Source of the DNA: Segatella cerevisiae
Lineage (GTDB): Bacteria > Bacteroidota > Bacteroidia > Bacteroidales > Bacteroidaceae
Reading direction: 5' to 3'
DNA: 42,224 nt
Assembly: GCF_024054555.1 (NCBI RefSeq)
Contig: NZ_JAMXLY010000027.1
Coordinates: 1 to 42,224 of the forward strand
Positions within the stretch are counted from its first letter, which is position 1, and every line of letters begins with the position of its first letter. Below the pieces are notes generated by a model. It made no database searches and was not told the DNA's origin. It saw only the letters and a program-made list of their open reading frames with translations. The position numbers were made by a program, and so were the translations under genes. Below are positions 25,872-35,001 of the stretch, piece by piece.

Positions 25872-26810
25872 TTATTTCTCGTCAGTAGTTCCTTGTGAAG
25901 TTACTGATTTCGTGTTTCCCGGTGTAGCGGGGGTTACATTCTTGTCAGCCTGTGGGGTGACAATACCTTTGAGTTCGAGATCGAAGATCAAGGTAGAATA
26001 AGGTGGAATCTGTCCTGCACGACGGCTTCCGTAAGCCAGTTCCTGCGGTACATAGATTTCCCATTTGCTGCCTGTAGGCATCTTTGTCAGGGCCTCTGTC
26101 CATCCTTTGATCAGACCGTCAGCGCGAAACTTGTCAGTTTTATTGCCGTGGTTCGTGGTGGAATCGAATACCTTTCCGTCGATCGTCCGGCCTTCGTAGA
26201 CAACTTCCACTTCGTCACTGGGTTTGGGAATAGGACCGTTGCCGGGTACGAGAACCTTGTACTGAAGACCGTCAGGCAGAACGGTGACTCCCGGTTTCTT
26301 GGCATTTTCTGCCAACCAGTGTTCGCCTGCTCCTGAAAGAATGTCAGTGGTATAAGCTTTTGCTTTCTTCGTGTCAAAGACAGAAGTGTTCTTGGCAAGC
26401 GCATCAGTAAAACCGTTGTTGAAGAAAGTCTCATTTAAATCGGAGGTCACGCTTTTATAGTTTTCCTTCGTTCCCGGGAGAATGCGGTCATTCACCATCT
26501 GTGCGATCTGCATACCTGTGATATAGGCTTTTCCTTTAGGCGTACCGGCGGTTTTCATTGCTTCCTGATAGCCGGCAATGAAGTCGGCCATATAGGCGGT
26601 GTCGACTTTATAACTCTGTTGGATGAAAGGGATCAGTCCGTCAGTAGCTTCTATTCCGGCTGCGTAACTGAGGGAATCAGTCTTGTTGGCCGGGATAGTG
26701 ACTGCAGGAGTTCCCTTCTTCTTGTTCTTGTTCTTCTTGGGACCGTTTCCGGCGAATGCGAAAGAGGCATTCAGCAGGAGGATAAAAGAAAATAATACGA
26801 TTCGTTTCAT
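25872..26810 (-). CDS. Exported FKBP-type peptidyl-prolyl isomerase
   Basis: A 312-residue protein with a signal peptide (MKRIVLFSFILLLNASFAFA) and no lipobox, so probably periplasmic. A short Lys-rich stretch (PKKNKNKKKG) follows the cleavage site. The FKBP N-terminal dimerisation-like helical region spans about 45-165. The FKBP catalytic domain spans about 178-288 (VEVVYEGRTIDGKVFDS, GWTEALTKMPTGSKWEIYVP, AYGSRRAGQIPPYSTLIFDLEL), and a low-complexity Thr/Pro tail ends the protein. It would catalyse proline isomerisation and assist folding of exported proteins. It is the third and last of three tandem FKBP genes on the minus strand and is separated from the second by a strong hairpin. Confidence 0.9.
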   Translation of the reverse strand: MKRIVLFSFILLLNASFAFAGNGPKKNKNKKKGTPAVTIPANKTDSLSYAAGIEATDGLIPFIQQSYKVDTAYMADFIAGYQEAMKTAGTPKGKAYITGMQIAQMVNDRILPGTKENYKSVTSDLNETFFNNGFTDALAKNTSVFDTKKAKAYTTDILSGAGEHWLAENAKKPGVTVLPDGLQYKVLVPGNGPIPKPSDEVEVVYEGRTIDGKVFDSTTNHGNKTDKFRADGLIKGWTEALTKMPTGSKWEIYVPQELAYGSRRAGQIPPYSTLIFDLELKGIVTPQADKNVTPATPGNTKSVTSQGTTDEK

Positions 26811-26839
26811 GATGTGATAGATTTAGAACTTCATAAAAA

Positions 26840-26901
26840 AGACATCCCTTGTACGTCTACTTTCGGCTTTAAGCCGTGTAGAGTTCACACGAGGGATGTC
26901 T
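26840..26901 (-). terminator. Nested hairpin terminator between two FKBP genes
   Basis: Outer arms 26840-26852 (AGACATCCCTTGT) and 26889-26901 (ACGAGGGATGTCT), with inner stems TCTAC/GTAGA and CGGCTT/AAGCCG. On the minus strand the structure is followed by TTTTTTATG. It should terminate or attenuate the upstream FKBP message before the next gene starts at 26810. Confidence 0.8.
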
Positions 26902-26934
26902 AGGATATGATCCGTTATAAAAATATGCCGGGGA

Positions 26935-27813
26935 TTACTTTCCGTTTACTGAAAGCAGTTGAATCTTGAAGATCAGCGTAGAGTAAGGTTTGATAGGACC
27001 CTGCTCACGATCACCATAACCTAACTGTGCAGGAACGTAGATCTCCCATGTAGAACCTTTAGGCATGTGTACCAAAGCTTCTGTCCATCCGCGGATGACC
27101 TGGTTGGCACGCAACTCGATAGGCTGGCCACGCTTGAAAGAAGAATCGAATACTTTGCCATTGATCAGTCTGCCTTCATAGTTGACCTTTACAGTAGAGG
27201 TGTCTGAAGGAATAGGACCGTTGCCTTCTGTGATCACTTTGTATTGTAAACCTGAAGGAAGGGTCTTTACGCCTGCTTTATGCTTGTTGCCAGCCAGCCA
27301 TTTCTCGTTGGCGGCCTTGTAAGGCCCATAAGTCTTTATCATGCTCTTCTGCTTGATCTGCATCATCTTGACTTGGGCAATCTCATTAGCCTGTTGGATC
27401 GTCATGATACCTTTCTTGCCGGTTGTACCGGAGATAAAGCCTGCCATGAAATTCTTGAGGGAGATGGATTTTGTCGAATCGTCACCGAATACTTCGTGGT
27501 TGATACCCTTCAGCATTTGGTTGGAAATCTGCTGACCGATCTGAATACCGGCATAGTAAGCAGCTTTCTTCTTGTTGTCTCCGGCATTTGCACCGTCATT
27601 GAGACCCTTGATGAAGTCTGCCATGTACGCTGTGTCAATACCCATACGTTGAACCAAGAATTCTTTCAGTCCCTGAGTCTGGGAGAGTCCTAAAGCGTAG
27701 GACATGGTATCAATGTCCGTCTTGAGATCGGCCTTAGGCGTTGACTTGCCACAACTTGTGAACATTGCGGCAGCGCTGAGCACTACGAGCGCTCCGATAA
27801 AAAGTTTTTTCAT
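26935..27813 (-). CDS. Lipoprotein FKBP-type peptidyl-prolyl isomerase
   Basis: A 292-residue protein with a lipobox (MFTSC, Cys21) right after the signal sequence, so predicted membrane-anchored. An N-terminal FKBP_N-like helical region is followed by a catalytic FKBP domain over roughly the last 110 residues (VKVNYEGRLINGKVFDS, GWTEALVHMPKGSTWEIYVP, GYGDREQGPIKPYSTLIFKIQL). It is closely similar in design to its downstream neighbour but differs in anchoring. It probably assists folding of envelope proteins. It sits 55 bp after the cytoplasmic FKBP gene and may share its transcript. Confidence 0.92.
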   Translation of the reverse strand: MKKLFIGALVVLSAAAMFTSCGKSTPKADLKTDIDTMSYALGLSQTQGLKEFLVQRMGIDTAYMADFIKGLNDGANAGDNKKKAAYYAGIQIGQQISNQMLKGINHEVFGDDSTKSISLKNFMAGFISGTTGKKGIMTIQQANEIAQVKMMQIKQKSMIKTYGPYKAANEKWLAGNKHKAGVKTLPSGLQYKVITEGNGPIPSDTSTVKVNYEGRLINGKVFDSSFKRGQPIELRANQVIRGWTEALVHMPKGSTWEIYVPAQLGYGDREQGPIKPYSTLIFKIQLLSVNGK

Positions 27814-27868
27814 TGTTGTTTATTGATTTCTTGTTTTATAGTCTTTTCATTGGTATGCTGCTCTCCCT

Positions 27869-28453
27869 TTATTTGACGGCAATAAGTTCTACATCGAAGA
27901 TCAGAGTTGCATATGGGGGAATCGTCTCGCCTGCGCCACGCTCTCCATAGCCCAGGTTATAGGGGATGAAGAACCGGTATTTGGCGCCTTCCTGCATCAG
28001 TTGCAGACCTTCCGTCCACCCTGATATGACCTGATTGAGTCCGAAAGTAGCTGCTTGGCCACGGTCATAGGAACTGTCAAACTTTGTTCCGTCGATCAGC
28101 GTCCCTTCATAGTGACATTCTACCTGGTCTGTCGCAGTAGGTTTCTTGCCGTTGCCTTTGCGGAGAACCTGATATTGAAGACCTGAAGGCAGAGTGACAA
28201 CACCTTCTTTTTTACTGTTTTCCTTGAGGAATTTTTCTCCCTCACTCTTGGCACCTGCAGCTAATTCACCGTTCTTCTTCTCGAAGAAGGCATTGATGAG
28301 TTGCTGTGCGTCAGCGTCATTCATGGCAAGTTGATTACCGGATATGCAGTCTTTGACACTTTGGGTAAAGTCATCAATACTGAAATTAGGAATGCTTAGT
28401 TGTGCAAGTTGACGACCGATGCCAATTCCCAAAGCGTAGCTTAATTGATCCAT
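27869..28453 (-). CDS. Cytoplasmic FKBP-type peptidyl-prolyl isomerase
   Basis: A 194-residue protein beginning MDQLSYALGIGIGRQL, without a signal peptide, so probably cytoplasmic. It has a short FKBP_N-like helical half (1-80) and a catalytic FKBP domain (about 90-194; VECHYEGTLIDGTKFDSSYDRG, GYGERGAGETIPPYATLIFDVEL). It is the first of three tandem FKBP genes and divergent from the Sir2 gene, with which it shares a 161-bp intergenic region. Confidence 0.92.
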   Translation of the reverse strand: MDQLSYALGIGIGRQLAQLSIPNFSIDDFTQSVKDCISGNQLAMNDADAQQLINAFFEKKNGELAAGAKSEGEKFLKENSKKEGVVTLPSGLQYQVLRKGNGKKPTATDQVECHYEGTLIDGTKFDSSYDRGQAATFGLNQVISGWTEGLQLMQEGAKYRFFIPYNLGYGERGAGETIPPYATLIFDVELIAVK

Positions 28454-28493
28454 AGGGTTTACTTAATATTATATAAATTGTTTATTAATCACA

Positions 28494-28501
28494 CAAAGGT
28501 A
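28494..28501 (-). promoter_or_regulatory. Possible -7 box of the FKBP cluster
   Basis: The minus-strand sequence TACCTTTG fits the Bacteroidota -7 box and lies 41 bp before the start codon. No good -33 element is visible. Confidence 0.4.
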
Positions 28502-28544
28502 CGACTTTTCTTGTGGATTACCACGTAATTTGCAAAAAAAATAC

Positions 28545-28552
28545 TAAATTTG
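28545..28552 (+). promoter_or_regulatory. Possible -7 box of the Sir2-kinase operon
   Basis: TAAATTTG lies 62 bp before the Sir2 start codon. A -33 TTTG at a proper distance is not evident. GTGGATTACCAC upstream and a further TTTGTGGTA suggest a small dyad around the divergent promoters. Confidence 0.35.
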
Positions 28553-28614
28553 TGGTATGTTAAAAGATTAAGGCTGAGTCGCTAACAGCGGTAAAGGAAA
28601 TAATAGATAGGACA

Positions 28615-29331
28615 ATGAAAAAGAATCTCGTTTTTTTGACGGGTGCCGGTATGTCTGTTGAGAGCGGATTTTCGACATTCCGTGGCAATAATGGACTTTG
28701 GGACAACTATCCCGTGGAGCAGGTCTGTTCTCACGAAGGGTGGTTGAAAGACCCGACTCTGGTGACGAATTTCTATAACGGTTTGAGGAAAAAACTCTGG
28801 AAGGGTGAACCGAATGAGGGACACCGGTTGATCAAAGCTCTGGAAAAGGATTATCAGGTGACGGTCGTCACTCAGAATGTCGACAACCTGCACGAGAAGG
28901 CAGGTTCCTCGAAGATCATCCATCTGCATGGGGAATTGACGAAGGCCGGCTCCTCTGACAATATGTATGATCCGGCATGTATTGAGGAGTTGACGCCGGA
29001 CCATTCGGATGTCCTGCCTGGCACGAAAGCCAAGGACGGGAGTCTGCTGCGCCCGTTTATCGTCTTCTTCGGCGAGGGCGTGCCGATGATAGAACCGGCA
29101 GCACAGGTTGTCATGAAAGCGGATATTTTCGTCGTTGTGGGCACTTCCCTCAATGTCTATCCTGCTGCAGGACTGTTGCAGTATGCCGGACCACAGGTGC
29201 CGGTATACCTGATAGACCCTAACCCGCCGTTGTCTTCAGGCCGAAAAGTGAAGGTGATAGCCAAAGGGGCCGTGGAAGGCATGAAAGAACTTTATCATAT
29301 CCTGACGCGGGACGCTCAGGAAAGTAAATGA
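28615..29331 (+). CDS. Sir2 family NAD-dependent deacylase without the zinc cysteines
   Basis: A 238-residue protein with the Sir2 NAD-binding and catalytic motifs: GAGMSVESGFSTFRG (10-24), TQNVDNLH (86-93) and catalytic His105 in HLHGEL. After His105 the usual two Cys pairs that bind zinc are missing (only Cys122 is present). The sequence runs directly to RPFIVFFGE. The class III acyl-recognition pair is altered: Tyr54 is followed by Leu57-Arg58 rather than Arg at the third position. The likely reaction is NAD-dependent removal of lysine acyl groups, but acyl preference is uncertain. It is cytoplasmic and lies 22 bp upstream of the nucleoside kinase gene in an apparent operon. Confidence 0.87.
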   Translation: MKKNLVFLTGAGMSVESGFSTFRGNNGLWDNYPVEQVCSHEGWLKDPTLVTNFYNGLRKKLWKGEPNEGHRLIKALEKDYQVTVVTQNVDNLHEKAGSSKIIHLHGELTKAGSSDNMYDPACIEELTPDHSDVLPGTKAKDGSLLRPFIVFFGEGVPMIEPAAQVVMKADIFVVVGTSLNVYPAAGLLQYAGPQVPVYLIDPNPPLSSGRKVKVIAKGAVEGMKELYHILTRDAQESK

Positions 29332-29353
29332 GGAGGGTAATCGAGGATTCAGT

Positions 29354-31018
29354 ATGAAACAACAGGTTGTACAGATACGTTGTAAAAATAATAATCAGAC
29401 TAAAAATGTCCCTATAGGAAGTACGCTTTCAGAGGTCTTCCGGGATTTCAATCTTCACATGGACTATGGTCCAATCAGTTGTAAAGTGAACAATAAGGTA
29501 GAAGGCTTGCACTTCCGTGTCTATCACAACAAGGATGTGGAATTTCTCGATATGCATACTTCTTCCGGCTCCCGGAACTATACGCGTACCTTGTTCTTCG
29601 TATGCAGTAAAGCGGTGCATGACTTGTATCCCAATTCTAAGGTGATCATCGATATTCCGGTATCGAACGGTTACTACGTGGACCTGCAGATCGGACATTC
29701 TGTGGGACTCGAGGATGTGAAGAAGATCAGGGAAAGGATGCAGCAGATCATCGATGCAAAGATCCCGATCAAGCGCTTCGAAGTGCACACGGAGGATGCT
29801 GTCAAAATGTTCCGGGACAAGGGGGACTTGGAAAAGGTCAAACTCCTCAGCAGTTCGGGTAGTCTCTATACAACTTATTATCAGATAGACGACTATGTGG
29901 ATTATTACTATGGTTCGCTGCTGACCAATACGAGATATCTTTATCTGTTCGGCCTCGAGAAATTCTACAGTGGGATGTTGCTGCGTATTCCCAGTCTGGA
30001 TAATCCCGCTGTCCTCCTGGATATGACCCGGCAGGACAAGATGTTTGAAATCTTCCAGGAGCATCACCGCTGGCAGGATATCATGGGTGTACGGACAGTT
30101 GGTGATTTCAATGAGGCAGTGGAGAAGGGGAGAACAACCGTCCTGATCAACGTCTCCGAGGCTTTGCAAGAAAAGAAGATCGCGCAGATTGCTGATGAGA
30201 TAGCCAACAGGAAAGAGACCCGCCTGGTCCTCATCGCCGGTCCTTCTTCTTCAGGTAAGACCACAACCTGTAAGCGGCTTTCTATCCAATTGATGGCAAA
30301 TGGGATAAGACCGCTCCAGATCTCCCTTGACGATTATTTCGTCGACCGTCATCATACGCCGAAAGATAAGGACGGGAATCTGGATTATGAAAGTATCTAT
30401 GCCTTGAATCTGGATCTCCTCAACCGGCAATTGATGGCTCTCTTTAGAGGGGAAGAGATCGAATTGCCAAAATACAATTTCCAAACGGGGATGAGTGAAT
30501 CCAGCGGTGTCAAGATGAAAATGAACGATCACAACATCTTGGTTGTGGAAGGTATTCATGCCCTGAACCCGGAATTGACGGCTCAAATTCCTGAAAGTTA
30601 TAAATACCGTGTCTATGCTTCTGCCCTGACGACCATCCTTCTGGATGATCACAACTATATCCCCACAACTGACAACCGTCTTCTGCGCCGAATCATCCGG
30701 GATTACAAGTATCGTGGCGTGAATGCGCAGCAGACTATCCAGCGCTGGCCGTCAGTACGTGCCGGAGAAAACAAATGGATATTCCCTTATCAGGAAAATG
30801 CAGACGGGATGATCAATACGGCTCTGCTGTTCGAGATTGCCGTCATCAAGACCCAGGCGGAGCCATTGCTTCAGCAAGTTCCGGAGAATTGTGAGGAATA
30901 CTCGGAAGCCTATCGTCTTTTGAAATTTCTGAAGTATTTTAAACCGATTTCTTATCGGGATATCCCTCCGACAAGTTTGTTGCGTGAATTCCTTGGAGGC
31001 AGTTCATTCAAGTATTAA
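29354..31018 (+). CDS. TGS-domain uridine-kinase-type nucleoside kinase
   Basis: A 554-residue cytoplasmic protein. Residues 1-70 look like a TGS domain, and about 70-220 resemble the second additional domain of threonyl-tRNA synthetase. A P-loop kinase domain of the uridine kinase/phosphoribulokinase type follows, with Walker A GPSSSGKTT at 296-304, SLDDYF and LVVEGIHALNP. This three-part design is known in Bacteroidota and some Firmicutes proteins annotated as nucleoside kinases. The TGS part may bind a nucleotide or RNA. The substrate is not proven. It is co-directional with, and close to, the Sir2 gene. Confidence 0.88.
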   Translation: MKQQVVQIRCKNNNQTKNVPIGSTLSEVFRDFNLHMDYGPISCKVNNKVEGLHFRVYHNKDVEFLDMHTSSGSRNYTRTLFFVCSKAVHDLYPNSKVIIDIPVSNGYYVDLQIGHSVGLEDVKKIRERMQQIIDAKIPIKRFEVHTEDAVKMFRDKGDLEKVKLLSSSGSLYTTYYQIDDYVDYYYGSLLTNTRYLYLFGLEKFYSGMLLRIPSLDNPAVLLDMTRQDKMFEIFQEHHRWQDIMGVRTVGDFNEAVEKGRTTVLINVSEALQEKKIAQIADEIANRKETRLVLIAGPSSSGKTTTCKRLSIQLMANGIRPLQISLDDYFVDRHHTPKDKDGNLDYESIYALNLDLLNRQLMALFRGEEIELPKYNFQTGMSESSGVKMKMNDHNILVVEGIHALNPELTAQIPESYKYRVYASALTTILLDDHNYIPTTDNRLLRRIIRDYKYRGVNAQQTIQRWPSVRAGENKWIFPYQENADGMINTALLFEIAVIKTQAEPLLQQVPENCEEYSEAYRLLKFLKYFKPISYRDIPPTSLLREFLGGSSFKY

Positions 31019-31127
31019 CTGGCATACTTTTCTTTAGAGGACGATTGATAGAACTGGTACAGAATGACTTCTTGTCCAATAACTTCAATCTTTGCGATGG
31101 TATTCGAATAAGGCAGACCAATATCCT

Positions 31128-31187
31128 GCATAATGGTCCACCATTATGCTGCATTTTGGTGTACCATTATGCAGCATATTGCTTTCT
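31128..31187. repeat. Overlapping hairpins and 15-bp direct repeats
   Basis: A perfect 10-bp inverted repeat GCATAATGGT/ACCATTATGC (31128-31137, 31140-31149) is followed by a second, 14-bp stem with two mismatches (TGCTGCATTTTGGT at 31147-31160 with ACCATTATGCAGCA at 31163-31176). The unit ACCATTATGCWGCAT also occurs twice as direct repeats 23 bp apart. The two stems share three bases, so they are nearly mutually exclusive. It could be a regulator operator or an RNA switch. It has no T-run. Confidence 0.6.
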
Positions 31188-31241
31188 TTGTAAAGTACTC
31201 TCATCCTTTTCTCTTTTTTGATTCAGATCTGATTCGGACGT

Positions 31242-31312
31242 AAGGGCTGTTTTGCCCTTTCGGGAAATGAATTTACAAGACATAACTGAACCGGTTATGC
31301 CTTTTTTGATTT
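31242..31312 (+). terminator. Possible terminator of the Sir2-kinase operon
   Basis: Two small hairpins: AAGGGC/GCCCTT (31242-31259), and CATAAC/GTTATG (31281-31299) followed by CCTTTTTTGATTTT. They lie about 225-290 bp after the kinase stop. The second has a T-run but a weak stem. Confidence 0.4.
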
Positions 31313-31623
31313 TGCGGTTTTGTAACCAATACTTTATTTGCATCGTTTAGCCTTCTAAACTTGTTGAATCTCTCATTCTCAGTAATAAAACCTATCGTTC
31401 TGAAGAAACATGGGTGGATAGGTCATCAAATCCGGTAGTATTGTTAATACTCTAACGAAAAAATAGTTGGTCAGTGTCGGTTTCTCTTATGGGAATACTG
31501 AAAGTAGTTGGTTAAGGATCTGAATTCTTCATATTCCGGTAAAAATTTGGATTTCTCGCATAGAAATGCAAAATAATATTAGAAGTTGATAAATGAGTAT
31601 TATAATAATCATTTGGTTTTGTT

Positions 31624-31631
31624 TATATTTG
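31624..31631 (+). promoter_or_regulatory. Probable -7 box of the SusC operon
   Basis: TATATTTG followed by CACACAG fits the Bacteroidota -7 element. The expected -33 TTTG is not well placed, which is common at regulated PUL promoters. It predicts a leader of about 100 nt before ATG 31741. Confidence 0.5.
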
Positions 31632-31740
31632 CACACAGACAATGAGATAGGTTAATACCAATAAATAGACGATTACCTTTTTCGATCTAATTGACTAATA
31701 GTAATTTGAAAATCTAAATTTATAAAATAATCTAAAATGT

Positions 31741-34700
31741 ATGAAACAAAACCACGGTAAGACCACGTTACTGGCGGGGCTGTGTTCTTTGGCTCTTTTT
31801 AGCTTTAGTCCGTCAACCTACGCCGTAGAGGGAGATTCGTTCTCTTCAATCGTGCAACAAAGTAAAAAGAAGATTACTGGCACCGTATCCGATGAGCAAG
31901 GGCCCGTCATTGGCGCGACAGTGCGGATAAAGGGAAGTTCTACAGGAACGATCACTGATATTGACGGCCATTACAGTCTTGTAGTTCCTGAGGGATCGAC
32001 TTTGGAAATCTCCTATGTCGGGTATGTGACCAGGGAGGTCAAAGTCAACGGCCAGTCTACTGTCAATGTGACTTTAAAGGAAGATCACCAGAGTTTGAAT
32101 GAGGTTGTCGTTGTCGGTTACGGCAGCATGAAGAAGAGTGATATCTCCGGTGCATCTTCTACCTTGAAAGACGATGCCATCAAAAACAGTGTAATATCGT
32201 CTGTCGATCAGGCCCTCCAAGGTAGGGTAGCAGGCATTACTGCGATGCAGACTTCCGGTGCGCCCGGGTCGTCGACGTCTGTCAGGATCAGGGGTACGGC
32301 TACTTTGAATTCCAATGCTGAACCTCTGTATGTTATTGATGGAGTCATCTACCAAAGCAATGGTTCTACGGGATCAAGTCTCGGACTTGGTGATGCACTT
32401 GGCAATGGTCAGGTGTCTACGGTTTCTCCTATGTCTACTCTAAACCCGAATGATATTGAATCGATGGAAATCCTGAAGGATGCTTCTGCAACAGCTATCT
32501 ACGGAGCTCAGGGTGCAAATGGAGTGGTCCTGATCACCACGAAGAGAGGTAAGGCCGGAACGGCTAAGTTTTCCTATGACGGAAGTGCTGCATGGAGCCG
32601 ACAGGCAAGGCGTCTGGACATTATGAATCTTCGGGAGTATGCCGGGTTCTATAATGATTTCGTCAAGACTGGTCAAGCAGATCCTAATGATTATTATTCT
32701 GATCCTTCTTTACTGGGCCGGGGGACGAACTGGCAGGATGCAATCTTCCAGACGGCATTCCAGCAACAACACCAACTCTCTGCAGAAGGAGGGACAGACA
32801 AAGTGCGGTATTTCGTCTCCGGTGGATATATGAGCCAGGAAGGGACAATCATCGGGAGTAAGTTTGACCGCCTTTCACTACGTACCAATTTGGATGCCCA
32901 ACTGAAGAGTTGGCTCAAGATGGGACTGAATGTCAGTTTCGCAAATACACACGACAAACTCCTTCAGGCTGATGGTGATGAGGGCGTCGTCAACTATTCC
33001 CTGACTACCCTGCCGGATATACCTATTTATAATATTGACGGCGGCTATTCTTCTGTCGTCAGGGAAGGGTATACGAATCCGAACCCTATAGCCCTTGCAT
33101 TGATGGATGATATCCGACTGCATCGCCAGAAACTCAATGGGAGTTTGTTCTTCGATGTGACTCCGATCCGTAATCTGACGTATCATACTGAGTTCGGCTG
33201 GGATCTGGACTGGAGTCAGGGTGATACGTATATGCCTACAGTAGATTTAGGGACTTGGAAAAGGTCTAAGAACGAGAGTCGGATTCAGAAAAATACAGGT
33301 ACCTATTGGACGCTGAAGAACTATATAACTTATTCTAATGTTATAGGTGACCATTCTTTCAGTGCGATGGTCGGACAAGAGGCTTGGAAGAGTCACTGGG
33401 ATTATATTTCCACCTATAATACAGGTCTGCCTTCTGATGCAGTCCATAACCCTTCACTTGGCACAGGTACTCCGCAAATCAGCAATGGTTGGGGAACGAC
33501 GACGATGGCCTCTTTCTTCGGGCGACTGACCTATAACTATGCTGACCGGTATATGGCTACGGCGACACTGCGCTTTGACGGAAGTTCCAATTTCGGTCCG
33601 AACAAGAGATGGGCTTCATTCCCTTCCTTTGCCCTTGGCTGGCGCTTCACAAATGAAAAATGGATCTCTAAATTGACTAAGAACTGGATGAATAACGGCA
33701 AACTCCGTATCGGTTGGGGATCTACCGGCAATGCGGGAGACAAAGCTTATCGCTGGGGGACGACGATTACCCGTATGTCCTCTTATTTGGGAATGGGCTA
33801 TCGGCCTTCCAATATCCCTAATCCTGACGTTCAATGGGAATCGCAAAAGCAATGGAACGTGGGACTTGACTTGGGATTCTTCAATGATCGTATCGGTGTC
33901 ACAGCCGACTGGTACCGTAAGGAGTCCAAAGACTTGTTGATGCTTTCTCAATTGCCTTCTTTTATGGGTACTTCAGGAAACGTATCCTCTGCTTTGACTG
34001 CGCCTTATGGCAATTATGGAGACCTGCTCAACACTGGTCTCGAACTTACCGTGAATACGCACCCGATAGTCGGAAAGTTCCAATGGGATTCCAATTTCGA
34101 GATTTCATGGAACAAGAGTACGCTCAAATCCCTTCAGGGAGCGACAAGTGCGAATCTGGTGGGGTACGGTCAATGGAACGATGTCGTAAGCGTCACTCGT
34201 GTAGGTGGACAACTCTTTGATTTCTATGGCTATGTCACTGATGGCGTCTATCAGAATCTAAAAGATCTTCAGACCTCTGCAAAACCTGAAAAATATCCCG
34301 CAGACGGTAAGTTTAATCGAAGCAATACCGTCTATGTGGGTGACATTAAATACAAGGATCTCAATGGTGACGGTGTGATTGATACCAAAGACCAGACGGA
34401 TTTAGGGCACGCCCTTCCAAAATTCACTTGGGGCTGGACGAATACCTTCCGTTATCGGAATTTCGATCTCACTGTTTTCATTAATGGCTCTGTAGGAGCC
34501 AAGGCTCTGAACTATATGAAGATGAAACTGACGCAGATGAATACCGTCTGGTCAAATCAGTTGACGGATGTCCTGAACCGTGCTATCCTTGAACCTGTAG
34601 ATCCGTCTATAGTCTATACGGACGGCAGCCATTGGTATGATCATGTGGAGAACGTGAAGGTCTCCAATCCTTCCGCTTCGATTCCCCGTGCCACACTCTC

Positions 34701-34998
34701 TGATCCGAATGACAATGCCCGTATCAGTGACCGGTATATTGAAAGCGCTACGTATCTGCGCATGAAGAATATCGCCTTGGGCTATACTTTCCCGAAGAAA
34801 TGGATTGCACATGCGGGATTGACAAATCTGAGGGTATATTGCAATATCCAGAATCTGTTCACGATTACACCTTATGACGGGTATGACCCGGAAATCGGCA
34901 GAAGTACAAATGATGCCAACGGATTCTCTTATAATGTGGATAATGGAAGGTATCCTTCTCCGATCACTTTTTCATTTGGGCTTAACCTAACATTCTAA
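31741..34998 (+). CDS. SusC/RagA family TonB-linked outer-membrane transporter
   Basis: A 1085-residue protein with a signal peptide (about 1-28) and an N-terminal carboxypeptidase-D-like domain (about 42-110, ITGTVSDEQGPVIGATVRIKG). The linker reads LNEVVVVGYGSMKKSDISGA, followed by a plug domain (ALQGRVAGITAMQTSGAPG, LYVIDG). The barrel extends to a terminal aromatic strand (SFGLNLTF). It imports oligosaccharides with the SusD lipoprotein as lid, using TonB energy. It is the first gene of a five-gene operon. Its partner starts 3 bp after it. Substrate type is inferred from the GH26 gene at the end of the operon, probably beta-mannan. Confidence 0.95.
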   Translation: MKQNHGKTTLLAGLCSLALFSFSPSTYAVEGDSFSSIVQQSKKKITGTVSDEQGPVIGATVRIKGSSTGTITDIDGHYSLVVPEGSTLEISYVGYVTREVKVNGQSTVNVTLKEDHQSLNEVVVVGYGSMKKSDISGASSTLKDDAIKNSVISSVDQALQGRVAGITAMQTSGAPGSSTSVRIRGTATLNSNAEPLYVIDGVIYQSNGSTGSSLGLGDALGNGQVSTVSPMSTLNPNDIESMEILKDASATAIYGAQGANGVVLITTKRGKAGTAKFSYDGSAAWSRQARRLDIMNLREYAGFYNDFVKTGQADPNDYYSDPSLLGRGTNWQDAIFQTAFQQQHQLSAEGGTDKVRYFVSGGYMSQEGTIIGSKFDRLSLRTNLDAQLKSWLKMGLNVSFANTHDKLLQADGDEGVVNYSLTTLPDIPIYNIDGGYSSVVREGYTNPNPIALALMDDIRLHRQKLNGSLFFDVTPIRNLTYHTEFGWDLDWSQGDTYMPTVDLGTWKRSKNESRIQKNTGTYWTLKNYITYSNVIGDHSFSAMVGQEAWKSHWDYISTYNTGLPSDAVHNPSLGTGTPQISNGWGTTTMASFFGRLTYNYADRYMATATLRFDGSSNFGPNKRWASFPSFALGWRFTNEKWISKLTKNWMNNGKLRIGWGSTGNAGDKAYRWGTTITRMSSYLGMGYRPSNIPNPDVQWESQKQWNVGLDLGFFNDRIGVTADWYRKESKDLLMLSQLPSFMGTSGNVSSALTAPYGNYGDLLNTGLELTVNTHPIVGKFQWDSNFEISWNKSTLKSLQGATSANLVGYGQWNDVVSVTRVGGQLFDFYGYVTDGVYQNLKDLQTSAKPEKYPADGKFNRSNTVYVGDIKYKDLNGDGVIDTKDQTDLGHALPKFTWGWTNTFRYRNFDLTVFINGSVGAKALNYMKMKLTQMNTVWSNQLTDVLNRAILEPVDPSIVYTDGSHWYDHVENVKVSNPSASIPRATLSDPNDNARISDRYIESATYLRMKNIALGYTFPKKWIAHAGLTNLRVYCNIQNLFTITPYDGYDPEIGRSTNDANGFSYNVDNGRYPSPITFSFGLNLTF

Positions 34999-35001
34999 TT
35001 C

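Larger units (their letters stand above)
31019..31740. other. 722-bp non-coding region upstream of the SusC operon
   Basis: No gene was recognised here. Apart from the hairpin cluster and the terminator-like stems listed separately, it holds the SusC promoter and an AT-rich leader of about 100 nt. No regulator gene (ECF sigma/anti-sigma or hybrid two-component) lies here or beside the SusC operon, so control of this PUL must come from elsewhere. Confidence 0.55.

Noticed and set aside
31019..31740. CRISPR-like array or tandem repeats in the long non-coding region
   Set aside because: Only two copies of a 15-bp unit are present, without regular spacers or nearby cas genes.
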